A DNA stretch of 64,000 nucleotides from the NCBI GenBank assembly GCA_021234155.1, contig JAJEKV010000101.1, positions 2,833,089 to 2,897,088 on the forward strand. The letters are read 5' to 3'. The notes under the pieces are model-generated. The model did no database searches and was not told the DNA's origin. It saw only the letters and a list, made by a program, of their open reading frames with translations. The position numbers and the translations under genes are program-made. Shown piece after piece: positions 20,676 to 33,875 of the stretch (position 1 is its first letter; the number at the start of each line of letters is the position of its first letter). This DNA is from Isoetes taiwanensis. Taxonomy: Eukaryota; Streptophyta; Lycopodiopsida; Isoetales; Isoetaceae.

Positions 20676-22392
20676 TTTTTTTTTAAAGTCCACGGAGACC
20701 AATAGGTCATGGGACCCACCCATACAATGGGCTAGTACAATCATTACTACTAGGAGTAAAAAACCCCTGCCTCGAAAGGTTTTCAAGGGAAAAACCTTTG
20801 CAGTAATGATGATAGTAGACAAACGGAGATATTGACTACTGAGGGCTCAGTAATTGCAGATGTTTATCTAGAACCTCAAGTATGTATAATGCCAAGTCAT
20901 GCACAGATGGTGCTCTGAGAAGTTGTGGAAGCGTGGGAATGGAATGCTAAGGTCAAAAATGATTGGGACTATCTCAAAAGCGTGGCAACTCAGAAGAGTA
21001 TGGCATCTTCAATAACCTTGGAATCGAAAACAGCACATAGTCTCGCTTCCACGCAATTGCGCCGGCTCCCATCTACTGTCTCAATCAACAGTAGCATTGT
21101 GGGACCTCGCGGCGAATTGATGCAATAGCTACAAGCTTGTTCCTGGACAATGAAGCAAGCAAATAAGCTTGGGGCCCCGTGCCAAGGTGGGATTTATGTG
21201 TGCATGATAATGACCCGGTTTTCACTTGGGCCAAAGTAATCTGCGCCCCATATCTTTTGAGAAAAACGATCATTGAGATATTGTTGCAAAAGCTCGGGAT
21301 CGAATCGCAAGCATCATGCAAAGGTTTCAGTTGTAATGACCAACGGGCAAACCATGTAGTGCAATGCTCTTTCTAACATCGTTTCAAACGCCGAGGAGAT
21401 TCAGCCATGGCAAGTGCAAGAACGGGATACCTAACATCATCCATGTGGTGCACCTTTGATATAGTGGAGATGGCGCTTCATGGCAGAATGTTGAAGAGGC
21501 CAAAACCCGTCTCTTGTAAAATAATAGCATAGGGCACCGTTGTTTTAACTCCGAGGTCGTAAGTGAGAAAGGACTTTTGCACCCGCTCCAAGCTCTCCCA
21601 AGCACTAGCACTAATGGCAGCCCCCACACTTGAGTAACCATACAAGAAAACATGCTCTACCAAAGCCCCAAAACAAGTGGGCTTTTCCGTGGCTAATCAA
21701 ATTTCTCTAGCGAAAACAATTGTTTTGCATTGCATAGAGTGCTCTCCATCCAGCAGCCCACCGCTTGGTAATACAATCGCTCCCAAAGTGTGTTCTTACA
21801 GAATTCTACACCAAGATACTTGTAGCTACTTCACGGCTATCATAATGCATAGGGGGAACATTGTGATGAGAAGATTGAACTACCAAAAGCTTGGTCTTTT
21901 GGAGATTAACACGCTTGAGACTGTTGTTCTCACAAAAACCGTCAAGCGAGCATGTAAATGTCATTTTGCATACTAGCGGCGGTATGTGCGGAAGTGAAAC
22001 ATCATCAGCATACATAAGTTGCCTAATGATATAGTGTGCCAAATGTGGACCTCTGCCGCCATGATTATCAAGCCATTCTTCCAATTGATCAATGTACAAG
22101 CCAAAGAGTGTAGGAGATAAAGGGCAACCCTAATGAACTCCAATATTGCTAGTGATTTGAGTACCTGATGCTGGAAATTTAGCAAAAACCCTTTCATAGA
22201 GCCGATAAACTGCATTTTGAAGATCTTGTGGAACCCCAAGTGCCTGCAAGCGCTGCCAAAGAAGCTCGCGTGGTACTGTATCAAAAACCGACTCCAGAAT
22301 TTAGAAGGCTTGCACCAAAAACCGACTCCAGAATTTTTGTCTTGATCCTTTTTTGGCATCGAAACATGCCCAAAATATGAAACCGCATTCAA
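20606..22392 (-). pseudogene. second LINE: RT fragment to 3' end with pentanucleotide tail
   Basis: Minus-strand RT blocks are clear: a premature TAG replaces the Gln of the usual QGCPLSP block (about 22130), then LSPTLFGLYIDQLEEW and LMYADDV (about 22000). The connection region follows (EHVFLYGYSSVGAAIS, TTVPYAI, about 21650-21530). The element ends in a 3' segment with GGSHDLLVSVDFKK-like sequence (about 20700), followed by an ATTCT-type tandem tail. It is of a different subfamily from the LINE at 17000-18763. It is disrupted by several frameshifts. Confidence 0.75.
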
Positions 22393-23287
22393 GTTTTTTG
22401 ATCTCTTCTATAAAAAGGGAAAAAATGGGGGAAATTTTCCAATTCAATATTTGGGGCCAACCGAAATCGATAAGCTAAAGGTTTGGACTTAGACATGAGC
22501 AAAAAAATCAAGGTTATGGGAAATCAAAGATAAGACTTACAAAATGTCAACTGTTGGCTATGGGGCCAACAACACCCTTTCAAGCTTGTAGATCGAAATC
22601 CATGGTATTTCGATTAGCATTCCGTTTAAAGAGGGGGCTTGAAAGATATGAGTGCCAATTTGGAGCGTGTGAGATTTGCGTAGCAATTCTACTAACATTT
22701 GCTAATCTGGCTTGAATAAACCCCTTTGCAGGGATTCCTATCTACACATTCGCCCGAGCAATGTTGCACCCTGAAAAATCCAGCCATCCTTAAAAATTTC
22801 TGATGTGGTAAAATCAAATTCGATAATTTTCCGATAATTTTGCACAAAAATCTCGAAGATCCGTTTAAATAAGAGAGATGCGAGAACGGATACCAGAGAG
22901 GTGAAGAGTGGCAGAATAAAGGGGGAATACCAGATTGAACTAGTTTGTGAGGATGCTTTCCCTGCTGAAGTGGAAGATTGAAAACTAGCCTCCGACTTCA
23001 GATGGAGATCCTTTTTGCATCAAAATCTGCCAATGAAAGCAAAAAAATGATCATGTAGCCACTGGCCACTTCTATTTTCTCCAGGTGGGTGGGCCGGCCA
23101 GTGTTGAACAAAGTCCTGGGAACACTATAAACCAGCCGGTTGAAACTGTAATTTTTTCGGTTAAGTTAGCGTATTGCAGGATTTTTTTCGGCAAGTTTTC
23201 TTATGGTTTTCTATTAAGACAATGAATAGTTCCGGCTCTAAACACAAGATATCCTACTAGTCAAAGGAAATTTTCTGATGGGACCTA
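22393..23287. other. no gene recognised
   Basis: Unique-looking AT-rich sequence between LINE debris and a small MITE. No coding, RNA or repeat structure is visible that I can support. Confidence 0.4.
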
Positions 23288-23719
23288 GGGGAGGGTGCCC
23301 TTCTTTTACCCACTCCCCTTCAATGGCCCACTTTTTGCCCCTTAATAGCCCACTTTTTACCCGTTGATAGCTCACTTTTTCCCTTTAATAGCCCTTTAAT
23401 AGCTCACCTTAAGAACTATTAAAAATTGAGCTAAATGCATGGTCTATTGTTGGGCACTTGTGGTCCAATGAAGGTCAATTGTGAGTATTTAGTGGTCCAT
23501 TGGAGGGCTTTTTGGTGGTCCATTGAAGTGCATTTGGGGGTCTATTAAATTACCATACAACTTAAAATCTTTATAGCATTCTTCCAATACGTCGAAACGA
23601 CAATTGAAAGCTAAATTTGAAATTTCATAACGTTATTTCAAAATAAGAGATTAAAAAAAACTAAACCCATCGTAATAAAATTTTTTCGCTTAAGTGGGCG
23701 GTTTATAGGCACTCTCCCC
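23288..23719. mobile_element. 432-bp MITE with TA flanks (mariner/Stowaway-like)
   Basis: The ends are inverted: GGGGAGGGTGCC at 23288 and GGCACTCTCCCC ending at 23719, with TA on both sides (23286-23287 and 23720-23721). A TA duplication fits Tc1/mariner-type MITEs. The interior has repeated words such as TAGCCCACTTTTTACCC (about 23320-23410) and GGTCCATTGAAG (about 23460-23540). It has no coding capacity. Confidence 0.6.
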
Positions 23720-23723
23720 TAAT

Positions 23724-23823
23724 CTAAAAAGTTTTCCCCACGTTGGGGGCGGCCATTAAATTCGACGCCTAAAAAGTTTTCCCCATGTTGGGGGCGCCCA
23801 TTAAATTCGACGCCTAAAAAGTC
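23724..23823. repeat. 45-bp tandem repeat, two copies plus a partial third
   Basis: Units start at 23724, 23769 and 23814 with CTAAAAAGT. The unit contains TTTTCCCC and GTTGGGGGCG blocks, partly self-complementary, and ends ATTAAATTCGACGC. It lies directly beside the MITE. Confidence 0.85.
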
Positions 23824-24900
<1,077 letters not shown>

Positions 24901-25064
24901 TATAAGTAGCTAAGCACGTGAACATGCACTAAATGAACCCAAACCATGGGTTCTGAGGCCACTGGTCTCGGATGATTGCTGCAACCTAGCCTCTCGCACT
25001 TTACACAATTCCGTCGTCGCCTGGTCAGCTGGAAAGAGGGGAACGATGCGTTTTAAAATTATTT

Positions 25065-25930
25065 TTGGATAAGGCCAATGACAGTTTACAGCAGCAGAAG
25101 GAAGAATTGGAAAGGAAAGTGAAATTGGTTGAAGAAATTGAGGCTAACTCTTTAGCAGTAAAGAGCAGATGTAAATACATAAATGTAATGGATAAAGGGA
25201 ATTCAAGCTTCTTTTTAAGAACAGCTAAGAGCAGAATGGTTAATAATGGTATTGTTCAAGTCAAAAGAGCAGCAAGTGCACTACTTGAAAAGCAGCAAGA
25301 AATTGAAGACTTCTTTCATATGGAATATGGAACAAAGTTTGGAGCAATACTTTGAAATGATTCCAATGGAGCCTCAAACTCATGAGGATAATGATCTACT
25401 GAAGATCCCTGATGAGAAGGAAATATGAGAGACAATTAGGTCTATGGCTAAAGGTAAAAGTTCTGGGCCTGATGGCTTTCAACCTGAATTTTATGAAGAA
25501 TTTTGGGATATTCTTAAAGATGACATGATCACTTTTATCCAAGGGGCTTGGAAAGCTAAGAAATTGAATCCTGCTATCAATGCTGAACATATCACGCTGA
25601 TTTCTAAAGTGCAGAATCCAATGCATTTGGCTGATTGGAGACCTATTTCATTAGCAAATACAACATATAAAATTCTGGCCAAGATTCTTGCAAATAGATT
25701 GAAACCGGGACTTCATAAGCTTATTAGCCCGTGTCAAACAACTTTTTTTGCAACAAAGAAATATCTTGGAGAACTACATTGGGATAGCAGAGGGATTACA
25801 TTGGAATGAACTATCAGGCCAAAGATGTATGTTACTTAAATTGGATTTTCAAAGGGCGTATGACACAATAAATTGGCAGTTTTTGGAAAGGGCTATGAAA
25901 CACTTGGGATTCCATGAAGATGTTTATTAG
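25065..25930 (+). pseudogene. third LINE fragment: pre-RT and RT N-terminal part
   Basis: Plus-strand L1-type blocks are present: a coiled pre-RT part (LQQQKEELERKV, NSSFFLRTAKSR) and RT blocks GKSSGPDGFQPEFY, HITLISKVQNP, DWRPISLANTTYKILAKIL and LDFQRAYDTINW. Stops at 25353, 25426, 25807 and 25928 and frame changes break it. It ends before the catalytic YADD block. It is probably a truncated dead copy. Confidence 0.85.
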
Positions 25931-26523
25931 AAAATATGGAGTTTGAATTGTACAACATCTTCAGCTCTAATTATTAAGCACGATTTAATTAATTAGAGAA
26001 TTTCGGAATTCTCGTTGAGCATGAAATAGGTTCTTGGTTGTCTATAAAACACCGCAAGTGGTTGCAGTAGAGTAAAAGTTGACGGTTTTTTCGCTGTTTT
26101 TTGGTCACAACCAGTGATGTATCCGACTTTGACATGTATAAGGCTATCCCAAGCTCCTTTGTGAGTAAGAGCAGTCCACAAGAAAGAGTAAAAATACTCA
26201 GCAGGATCGCGATGGCGAAGATTTGAAGCTGCCTAGCTAGCCCATAGATATAATATCACAAGTCCGTTAAGGTCTACACATGGATAAAAAGAAATCAAAG
26301 TGATAATGAGGATCGTGGTGGCGAACATTTTGAGCTGTTAAGGTACCCAATAATTCTGCCAATAATTCTAAGAAAGTGCTAGCAAATATCGAGTGAAGGA
26401 AAGTTTAGACAAGAAACAAAACTCAAACAATAAGAAAACTCAAAGATGTGGAAAACTTCAAAGCATTGTAAGTTATATTCCTCAAACATTTCAATGTACA
26501 TTACTTTGCCAGAGGGGCAGAAA

Positions 26524-29500
26524 TTAGTCCATCTGGGTTTCTGATACTGACTCAGGTACAACACCTATCTCAGCAGCTATCCTAGCAACATGTTCCTGCC
26601 CCCTTTGTATAACCTCTGCTGTGTCCATCTCACTATAGCCTGTTACATCTGGGATGTCTACAGACATGGCCTGTGCAAGGACTTGGATATGTGGATCCGG
26701 TCCTTCAGTCTCAGTATCCATAGCGCTGCCTTCGACCGCTGCGCCACTCTGCACAGCACAGGCGATATCGGGTGCATGGAAGAGCTTCTGTTTCTTGGCT
26801 GGAACCTGATGCTCTTGTGTACCTGATGGCTCACCCTCTTGATCCGCAGGGTCCACGTCCATGCCTACGTATTCGAAACTCGACCCGCCTGTCAAGAAAG
26901 GCATGTAGGCATCAAATTTTTTGTTTAAAGCCCCCAATTTTTGAAACACGGGCTCTAGCGCAATAATACCTTTCTCAGTAGACTCCAGAAGTCTTTTCGT
27001 TTCCTGCATCCTTTCCTCATAGCTTTTCTCATCCATTTGATCCAAGATTTCATCAATTTTAGATATATCTGTTTTCTGGGTAATGTTTAAATTGATCTTG
27101 TCAGGATCATTTACAGGCTCTGCCTTCTCCTCTTCAACTGTCTCCCCAGTGCCCTGGCCAACCATTTTTTCGAGCTTATCCAGGAAAGCCCTCAAAAATC
27201 AGCATACTTTACCCTGGCTTTCGAAAGAAATACTTTTCTTTCTCTGCATTAAGGCGACACGGGAAGCAGTACCTGCTGAGAAGAAATCAAGGACACAACC
27301 ATCCTTGGGCACAAGCTTGTCAACTATGTAGTAAGCATATGATGTCTTCAACTGGCACTTCAGCACGTGATCACCTTCCATTCCGACAAACTTGTACCTG
27401 GGTTTACCCGTGAAGTAAGTCTGCCATTTTTTCTTCATTTTCTCATCAGTTTCTTCGTTACCAGTGACAGGCATTGGTGGCAAGGGGGTGTTCTTTGGTG
27501 CAGTGCTCACCTGTGTGAAATGAAGCTCCAGCTCCGGCATTATCGAGTTGACCCTGGAGTCGCTTCTGTTAATACACATATGGGTGATGTAATACTGATA
27601 TTCCTTCATCCTTTTCTTGTTCACCCATCCTGGCTCGTCCGATGTGCCTACTGAAATATGGGACCCGCTTTGAATCTGTTTTTGGCTGTACAAGCAATCT
27701 GGCAAGTTCACAGACCGCATCAGAATCACCAGGTGATAAATGTTAGCAGTTGTCATGCTGGATATTCTTGTGAAGAGTTCCATGTATTTTTTGCACGTCC
27801 ATAATGCAGAGAATCCTCTAATGTCTATGAACACCAAAGTTGCATTCTCAGATACTGGAGTGGAGGTAGGAATCCCTTCCTTTGTCACAGCATGTACAAC
27901 ATTTTTCTTCTCCTTGATTTTGATAGCCTCTTCAGGCTTCAAAATCGATCTAATGGGTTCTAGAAATGCAACGGGCAAATTACCCACAACATGATCCTTA
28001 TTATAATTGGCTTTCACGTACTCTGTATCCGAATCAGATATATCCAGAATCCGCTGTTCCGTGAAAGCAGGAAATTCAGAAAGCAATTCTTCCCAAAAAG
28101 TGTATTCTTTCTGAAGCAAGGTGGAAGCGTATGACAAAATCTCTTTCCGCATGAAAATCAAGCTTCTAATATCAATGGCGCACTGCTTGCAATCAAACCT
28201 GCCATGATATCCGGCTTGCACCTTAATGTATGTCTTTCCTTCCAAAATCTCATCAAGAAGTTGAGAAACCTCTGCATTAGACATGCCTCGAAGGTATCTT
28301 AACCAGGTTTTGTTGAAGAACTCCTTCGAGGGCTTATCAGGAAAATCTCCATGCTCATCACAGATTTTTTTGTTGACCCATTTGTTGGCCACTTCCATTA
28401 ATTTTCTGAAGACCCGCTCCTCCATAAAAATAAATTGTTTTTCGTCTTTTAGCTCCTTCACCTTCAATGTTGTGGTAGCTATCTCGTGGAAGTCCTACAA
28501 AACAAATGGTCAGGAAAATCGCGGCCGCGATGTTCATGAGCTAAGATAAGAAAAATACCTTCCATGCTGAGGTTGTAGCAGTACCAATGGGACCTTGCGG
28601 AGGACATCCATACGCCTTATGTTGATGCCGCAGCTGTTGAAGCTTCTCTAACAATGGCTCTCTATATACAGTGCTAGCAATGACTTCATTGCACTGAATG
28701 CTCAATTCAATATATTCTCTATCTGTCAAGTTTCTATTAAGCACTCTTGTTCTTCTCCTGGCGTAGGCTTTAGCAAACTCTAGCCGTTGTTCCAGCTCTC
28801 CAACAATACCGCAGAGCAATTGAGCTGCACATATACTGTGGTTACCAGATATTATCCAAAATTTCTTGCCCTTCAAATCAGCTTCTGTGCTCCACGTGAT
28901 CTTTTTCCTGAAATAATGTGCACTTATAAGTTAGGAAGCCACAAACCAGAAATGATGGACAATAACAATCACCTGGTAATGGGATCGAAGGGGACAACAT
29001 CGGCCGGTGTGAGCACCTCCGTAGGATATGTCTTGAAACTCTTCACGAGAGTCTGCACATGGTCGTTTGAACGCATTCGATGCGTGAGGTTAGCAGGAGC
29101 TGGCTCGCAATCAAAGATAGAGACTTTCATAAACCAGTTCACACCAAGCGGATAGAACCGTTTGAATTGTTCAAGCTTCTGTGCAGTTTGTTCTGCCAAT
29201 TTGCGTTCTTCCTCAGGATTGAATTTAAGCTCGGTCGGCAGTTCAGAAACGACGGGCCATATTAAGCTCTTCGACGATGAAACACCTGAGACGGAAGGGG
29301 GTGTGCGGGAAGAAGAAGGTTCTCCTGTCAGAAGTAGTCAGTTTGCGGAGGTTGATCGTGAACTTAGATATCTTACTTGGGACAGTAGTATGTGTCATCA
29401 CAATAGGGGGAGCACAAATAGCCAAAGGCTGAGTAGGAATAATAGCAGAAGGTTGGGCAGTGGCAACCAGCTCCAGACAGGGCTCTGGTGTGGGTAGAGT

Positions 29501-29567
29501 CCTCTGCTAAAGAAACGGGCTTTACATGCTTTTTCTTCGCCTGAGCTCTTAACCAGTTAGTGTTCAT
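26524..29567 (-). CDS. ParB-like / permuted DNA methyltransferase-like protein (copy 1)
   Basis: Proposed exons are 29567-29377, 29324-28973, 28907-28559 and 28494-26524. All introns are GT-AG, and phases agree across the last three. A ParB-like region spans exons 2-3 (MKVSIFDCEPAP, an R-rich helix, then ISGNHSICAAQLL and LTDREYIELS). In exon 4 a methyltransferase-like part follows: motif IV region NATLVFIDIRGF (about 27820), where copy 2 has DIPYGF, and motif I region VLDFFSAGTASRVAL (about 27270). An acidic tail ends the gene. An in-frame TGA at 27199-27201 splits exon 4, and exon 1 needs a 1-base frame change. Both catalytic motifs are degenerate, so enzyme activity is doubtful. Pseudogene or regulator are both possible. 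Confidence 0.65.
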
Positions 29568-29584
29568 TACCGAATATGGCTGCC

Positions 29585-30006
29585 ATTTTTTTTTTATAAG
29601 TTATTAGTACTGTCATCATATTGGAACAGGTCCATTTGGTTCAAAAAGCATGATAGAGCATGTATGGCTGCCATTTTTAATAAGTTATTAGCATTGTCAT
29701 CAGATAAGTGGAGCATGGAACAGGTCCATTTGGCTCAACTTTTTATCAACTTAAAGCTCCGTCTACATCTTTTATATCATTTTGTGTGATTCTTATCGTA
29801 AGTATATCAAGCAGATTCTTTATTGTTTCATTCAATTTTGAGATTTCACTTTCTTAAGAATGGCTATGTTCCTTAGGCCAGATGCAAGTATATGTGAGAT
29901 TTTTGTTCATATAAAATTTACCTCATCCATTTCCTTTTTCTAGGTCGCCATAATGTTTCTGGTGTACACCTTTGGGACATCTAGCAATTCGCTTCATGAG
30001 TATCAA
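29585..30006 (+). pseudogene. partial duplicate of the gene fragment at 35592-36033
   Basis: This stretch matches 35592-36033 in the same orientation, including the block around TAAGTTATTAGTACTGTCATC and the splice-like TTTTTCTAG before CATAATGTTTCTGG. The match stops at 30005, exactly where the long inverted repeat begins. The reading frame is broken by a T-run near 29590. Function unknown. Confidence 0.7.
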
Positions 30007-30060
30007 CTCTCCAAGATGATGACACTTTACTGGGATCATAAACGATATCATAAATTAGTT

Positions 30061-30086
30061 AAAAAAAAAAAAAAAAAAAAAAAAAC
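30061..30086. repeat. A-tract expanded in one arm of the inverted repeat
   Basis: The left arm has a run of about 24-26 A where the right arm has 8, so this homopolymer changed length after the arms formed. Confidence 0.85.
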
Positions 30087-30899
30087 TAGAAATCACTCTG
30101 TTTTTTCAGCACCCCATTGACGACATCCTCACCATGTACATGATTGCTCTATTAGTGCATTCTTTGACATGGCGGCAGTTATAATACATTACATGCACAA
30201 AGTGCAAAGCCATATTTTATAGCACAAAGCCAGCTCGGCAGAAAGATTTACTATTCAAAAGATTTGCTATTCAAGAGAGCGAGAACTAATGCTCCAGTGC
30301 TGGATTCAATCGATGCACAAGAATTAAGCAGTAAACTACAAACTCAGAGTAAAAGGTAAGCATATTTCCTAAAATATATTGAAAGCATATTTAGAATTTG
30401 TCCACTCATAAATATACTTATAAATCATAAATATACTTATAAATAAAACATATTTATTTTATTCTAAAATAAATATACTTATTTATAAGTATATTTATGA
30501 GTATACTTATTTAAATTCTTGTTTACACTTTATTTCTAAAAATATTTAGAATTCTTATTTATACTTTATTTAGAATTTTTATTTATACTTTATTTATCTA
30601 CACATATATAATCGAGACACACCAAGATTCGATTCCCAGATTCCTCAGATTCCTGGGTGGGGGAAAAAATCGTGAGGGAAAAATATACCTGCAAAAATTT
30701 CGAATGATGCCACGTTTTTGTCCTTATCCGGTTCGGAGAAATCCGCTCCGTCAATTCCGGTCATTTTTGGTAGGGAGGGCAACATCGCAGCAGATTAGAA
30801 GACTTCTGAGAACAAAAGGCAGGCCGCCAGCAGGGTTTTTCACCCTAATTCTCACAGTAACTCATACTGATTGTTTGGGTTAGAAGCATTCTCATTGCA

Positions 30900-32050
30900 A
30901 ATAGCTGGGCTTGGTTAGTTGATCGTTCTTAGTGTGCTGCAAGGTACTGTTTATTTTGCCTTTGATCTTGGTACCGGGCTTTGGATTGTGGCATTTCATT
31001 TGACACTCTTTATTTATATGCAGATTATGGGTCTCCTTGCAAAAATCGCTGGGCTCAGGGGCTGTTCTTTGTCCCCTGCTTTGGCCCCTTTTCTAGAAAT
31101 GCCCTGTTGGTCTGTTCCACAGTTCAGGGGGCACAGAAGTGGTCCGCATTCTTCCGCAGGTAAACTGTTGTTGAATGTGGCCGTAAAGTTGAATGATAAT
31201 CTTATTTCCTGCATGTGATCCAACACGGCAATGATAGTGCATCATTTATTCATGTCGGAACTGGCTATGGCGGTCTGCAGCAGAGAATGAAGAAGAAAAA
31301 ATGAGCAGTCAGATGTTCTGTTGGCCTGTTCTATTCGTTCACGACTATAAATTCATGGCAAATAGCTCCTCTGGATCAACTGCATGGTATACAAGATGAT
31401 TGCTGCTGCTGCAAGCAATCATCGGTCTATTATCAAGTATCTACTTCCTATCACAACGCGCGACAATGTAGAGCTATGGCCAAAGGCTTACCCCATTAAA
31501 CCTGCACGGCTTGGCCTCAGATATGAAGATACCCTTGCTTACCCGAAATTGGTTTATGTGCGGTGATTAGGGTATGAGCAAGGGTTACCCCATTACACAC
31601 CGCACGGCTTGGCCTCGGATATGAAGATGTTTGGTTGCATCTTTGAAGATGGTGTCCGGTCGCACCTGGTTTTTGGTTCGTCAAAAATGCAGACCCCAGG
31701 TCCAAGGTTAGATTTTTTTTTTTCTCGGTGCTGTAGAAGGGCAGTCCACCAAATCGGGCGATGCAAGAACAAAGGCGCAAGCCTTTGGCCTCTGATTTCA
31801 GGATAAACCAATTTCTCCTGGAAGGTTCTGAAGCGAGAACTACACAAGTAAAAGCAAGGCCACTGACGCCATAGATCAGCCCATTGATCCAATTTCCGAT
31901 CTCCATAGCCGAGGAAGCAAGAGCAGAGGGCTATTAAATCGATGTGCCAGCCGGCAGCCATGGCTGCGCCAATGGCAATGCTGATAACGGGTCCCGTAAT
32001 GCCCATCGGGCTATGTAACAAAAGTTTTGACAAATTTCTATTCTGTTTTC
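30900..32050. other. exon-like captured sequence inside the long-TIR element
   Basis: About 31000-31163 on the plus strand reads ADYGSPCKNRWAQGLFFVPC and then a splice-like CGCAG|GTAAAC. 31517-32033 on the minus strand has open but frame-shifted sequence (IGAAMAAGWHIDLIAL). A partial direct repeat of about 43 bp occurs at 31485-31531 and 31580-31627 (CACGGCTTGGCCTC). It may be captured host-gene sequence as in Pack-MULEs. I cannot identify the source gene. Confidence 0.3.
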
Positions 32051-33600
32051 AACCAGCAAGTCTTTAATTTTCATGCTTTATATGTTGGGTTTAGCACATA
32101 GAGATGCATATTATAGTTCTGTTGCTTTATTGAAATCTGTCATGTCCTTTTCCACAGATTGTAAAAATCGATACACATGTAATACATAAATATTTTCTTT
32201 CTTTTATATTATTTTTAAAATGACTTATATGATATAGGTGCACATTATATCCTTCTAGAGTAGAATATTTGCTAGCTTAAGTAGATACATTGCCCTGGCC
32301 TATCTTCAGCACACATGTCCTAGAAGGCCTTGCCCTTACTTCTAATGTGATATTGGCAAGCCGAGGTGCATATCCCCATCCCCAAGATAATAATTAAAAC
32401 TTATGGAAGGGGATATCAAACGAGGCGTTCCTTTCATGATGTGAATGATAATTGAATGACTTTTCTCTCTACGTTATGAGACAACATATTTGCGTTCTAA
32501 CTTTTCACTACTTTGTCATTTCTGGGTTGAGGCTCAAAATAGGAAAACAAACTTGGAAGTCATGGCCCTCTAAATGGGCCATAGTGAATCAAAATTTCTT
32601 TGCGTGTCATAAATATGCAACCTCTATGTCATAAATATGTTAGGTAGTTGTGGTCCTTTCCGTTGAAGAGAAATGTTCGCGGCGGCCTTGGCCGCCGCGA
32701 TAAATTTCTTGTAGGTATAAATTATACTTATTTAAGTATAAACTATATTTATTTATACTTACAATTTTTTGCCAATTATTTTTCTATTCCTAATTTTTTT
32801 CCCCACTCAGTAATCTAATGCATCGAATCTTAGGAATCTAGCAAAAATGATTTATATAAGAGTAGAAAAGGCTACCGCGGCAAAAATTCGAGAACGAAGA
32901 GCAGAGCTATGGCTCGAGGTTATGGTTATCGCGCATCATTTTTCATCAATTGCGCTCAACCAGGTAACCCGTCTAACTCCTCCAAAATCGTTTGTATGAG
33001 GAATCAGACCGTGACACAGGACCTTGCAACTGTAGCAATTTTTGGTGATGAACAATCTGTTTGTCTTTTGCAAAGTAATATTAGATGCTTTCTACATTAC
33101 ATGGTAAGCATTTTTTAAGCTTAAAACAATAGACTCTGTGGAATGATGAAAAAGATGTAGATCTGATCTTTGCACAATTTTGGATCCAAGAATGTGTGCT
33201 AGATGGCATGAGATTTTCCAGTTCTTTGACCTTACTTATATTCACAATTTGACTGGTAGATTAAATTGGAATGTACACCCCATTTTTTATCTTCAGAATG
33301 TGCAACACTAGAATATATTTTGCATTGCGGAGTGCTAAATTAATATATACATCATATAATCATCCTTCTCTGATGTGTTCCCAAAGCCATCTCTACATGC
33401 TGCAGCCATTGTAATGCTTTACACATTGTAACATTAGATAATTAATGAAGTAAAACAAGGTTCAGCACATTTGCAATTCAAGATTCAACACATTTGCAAT
33501 TCAAGCATTGATCTCTGTTGCTCTTCTGCTCTCTTCCATAGTTTCTTTATACATGTCCATAGTCAGCCTATGTTGTTTCTCTTCCTGTATTTGCCACCTT
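32051..33600. other. interior of the long-TIR element, one small plus-strand ORF
   Basis: Most of this is AT-rich without structure. A 69-residue frame at 32909-33118 opens MARGYGYRASFF and ends at a possible splice donor (ATG|GTAAGC). Its sequence is not recognised and it may be chance. Confidence 0.25.
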
Positions 33601-33875
33601 TCTTTCTTTCTTTCTACAAGTAAAAATATAAACTTATAATTATAAATTATAAGATTTATAAGTATAATTTATACTTAAAATATAAGTATATACTTATAAA
33701 TAAAGTATAAATTTATACTTTATACTTAAATAAGTATAAATTTATAATTTATACTTAAATAAATTTGTATTTGTAATTTATACTTATAAATAAAGTATAA
33801 ATAAGTATAATTTATACTTAAATAAGTATAATCTATACTTAAATAAATTTATACTTATAAATAAAATATAAATAA
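33601..33875. repeat. AT-rich satellite-like stretch
   Basis: Interleaved words ATACTTAAATAAGTATAA and TTATAAATAAAGTATAAAT repeat irregularly. They are strongly self-complementary, resemble the AT-rich inner ends of both terminal repeats (about 30430-30600), and could form cruciforms. Confidence 0.7.
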
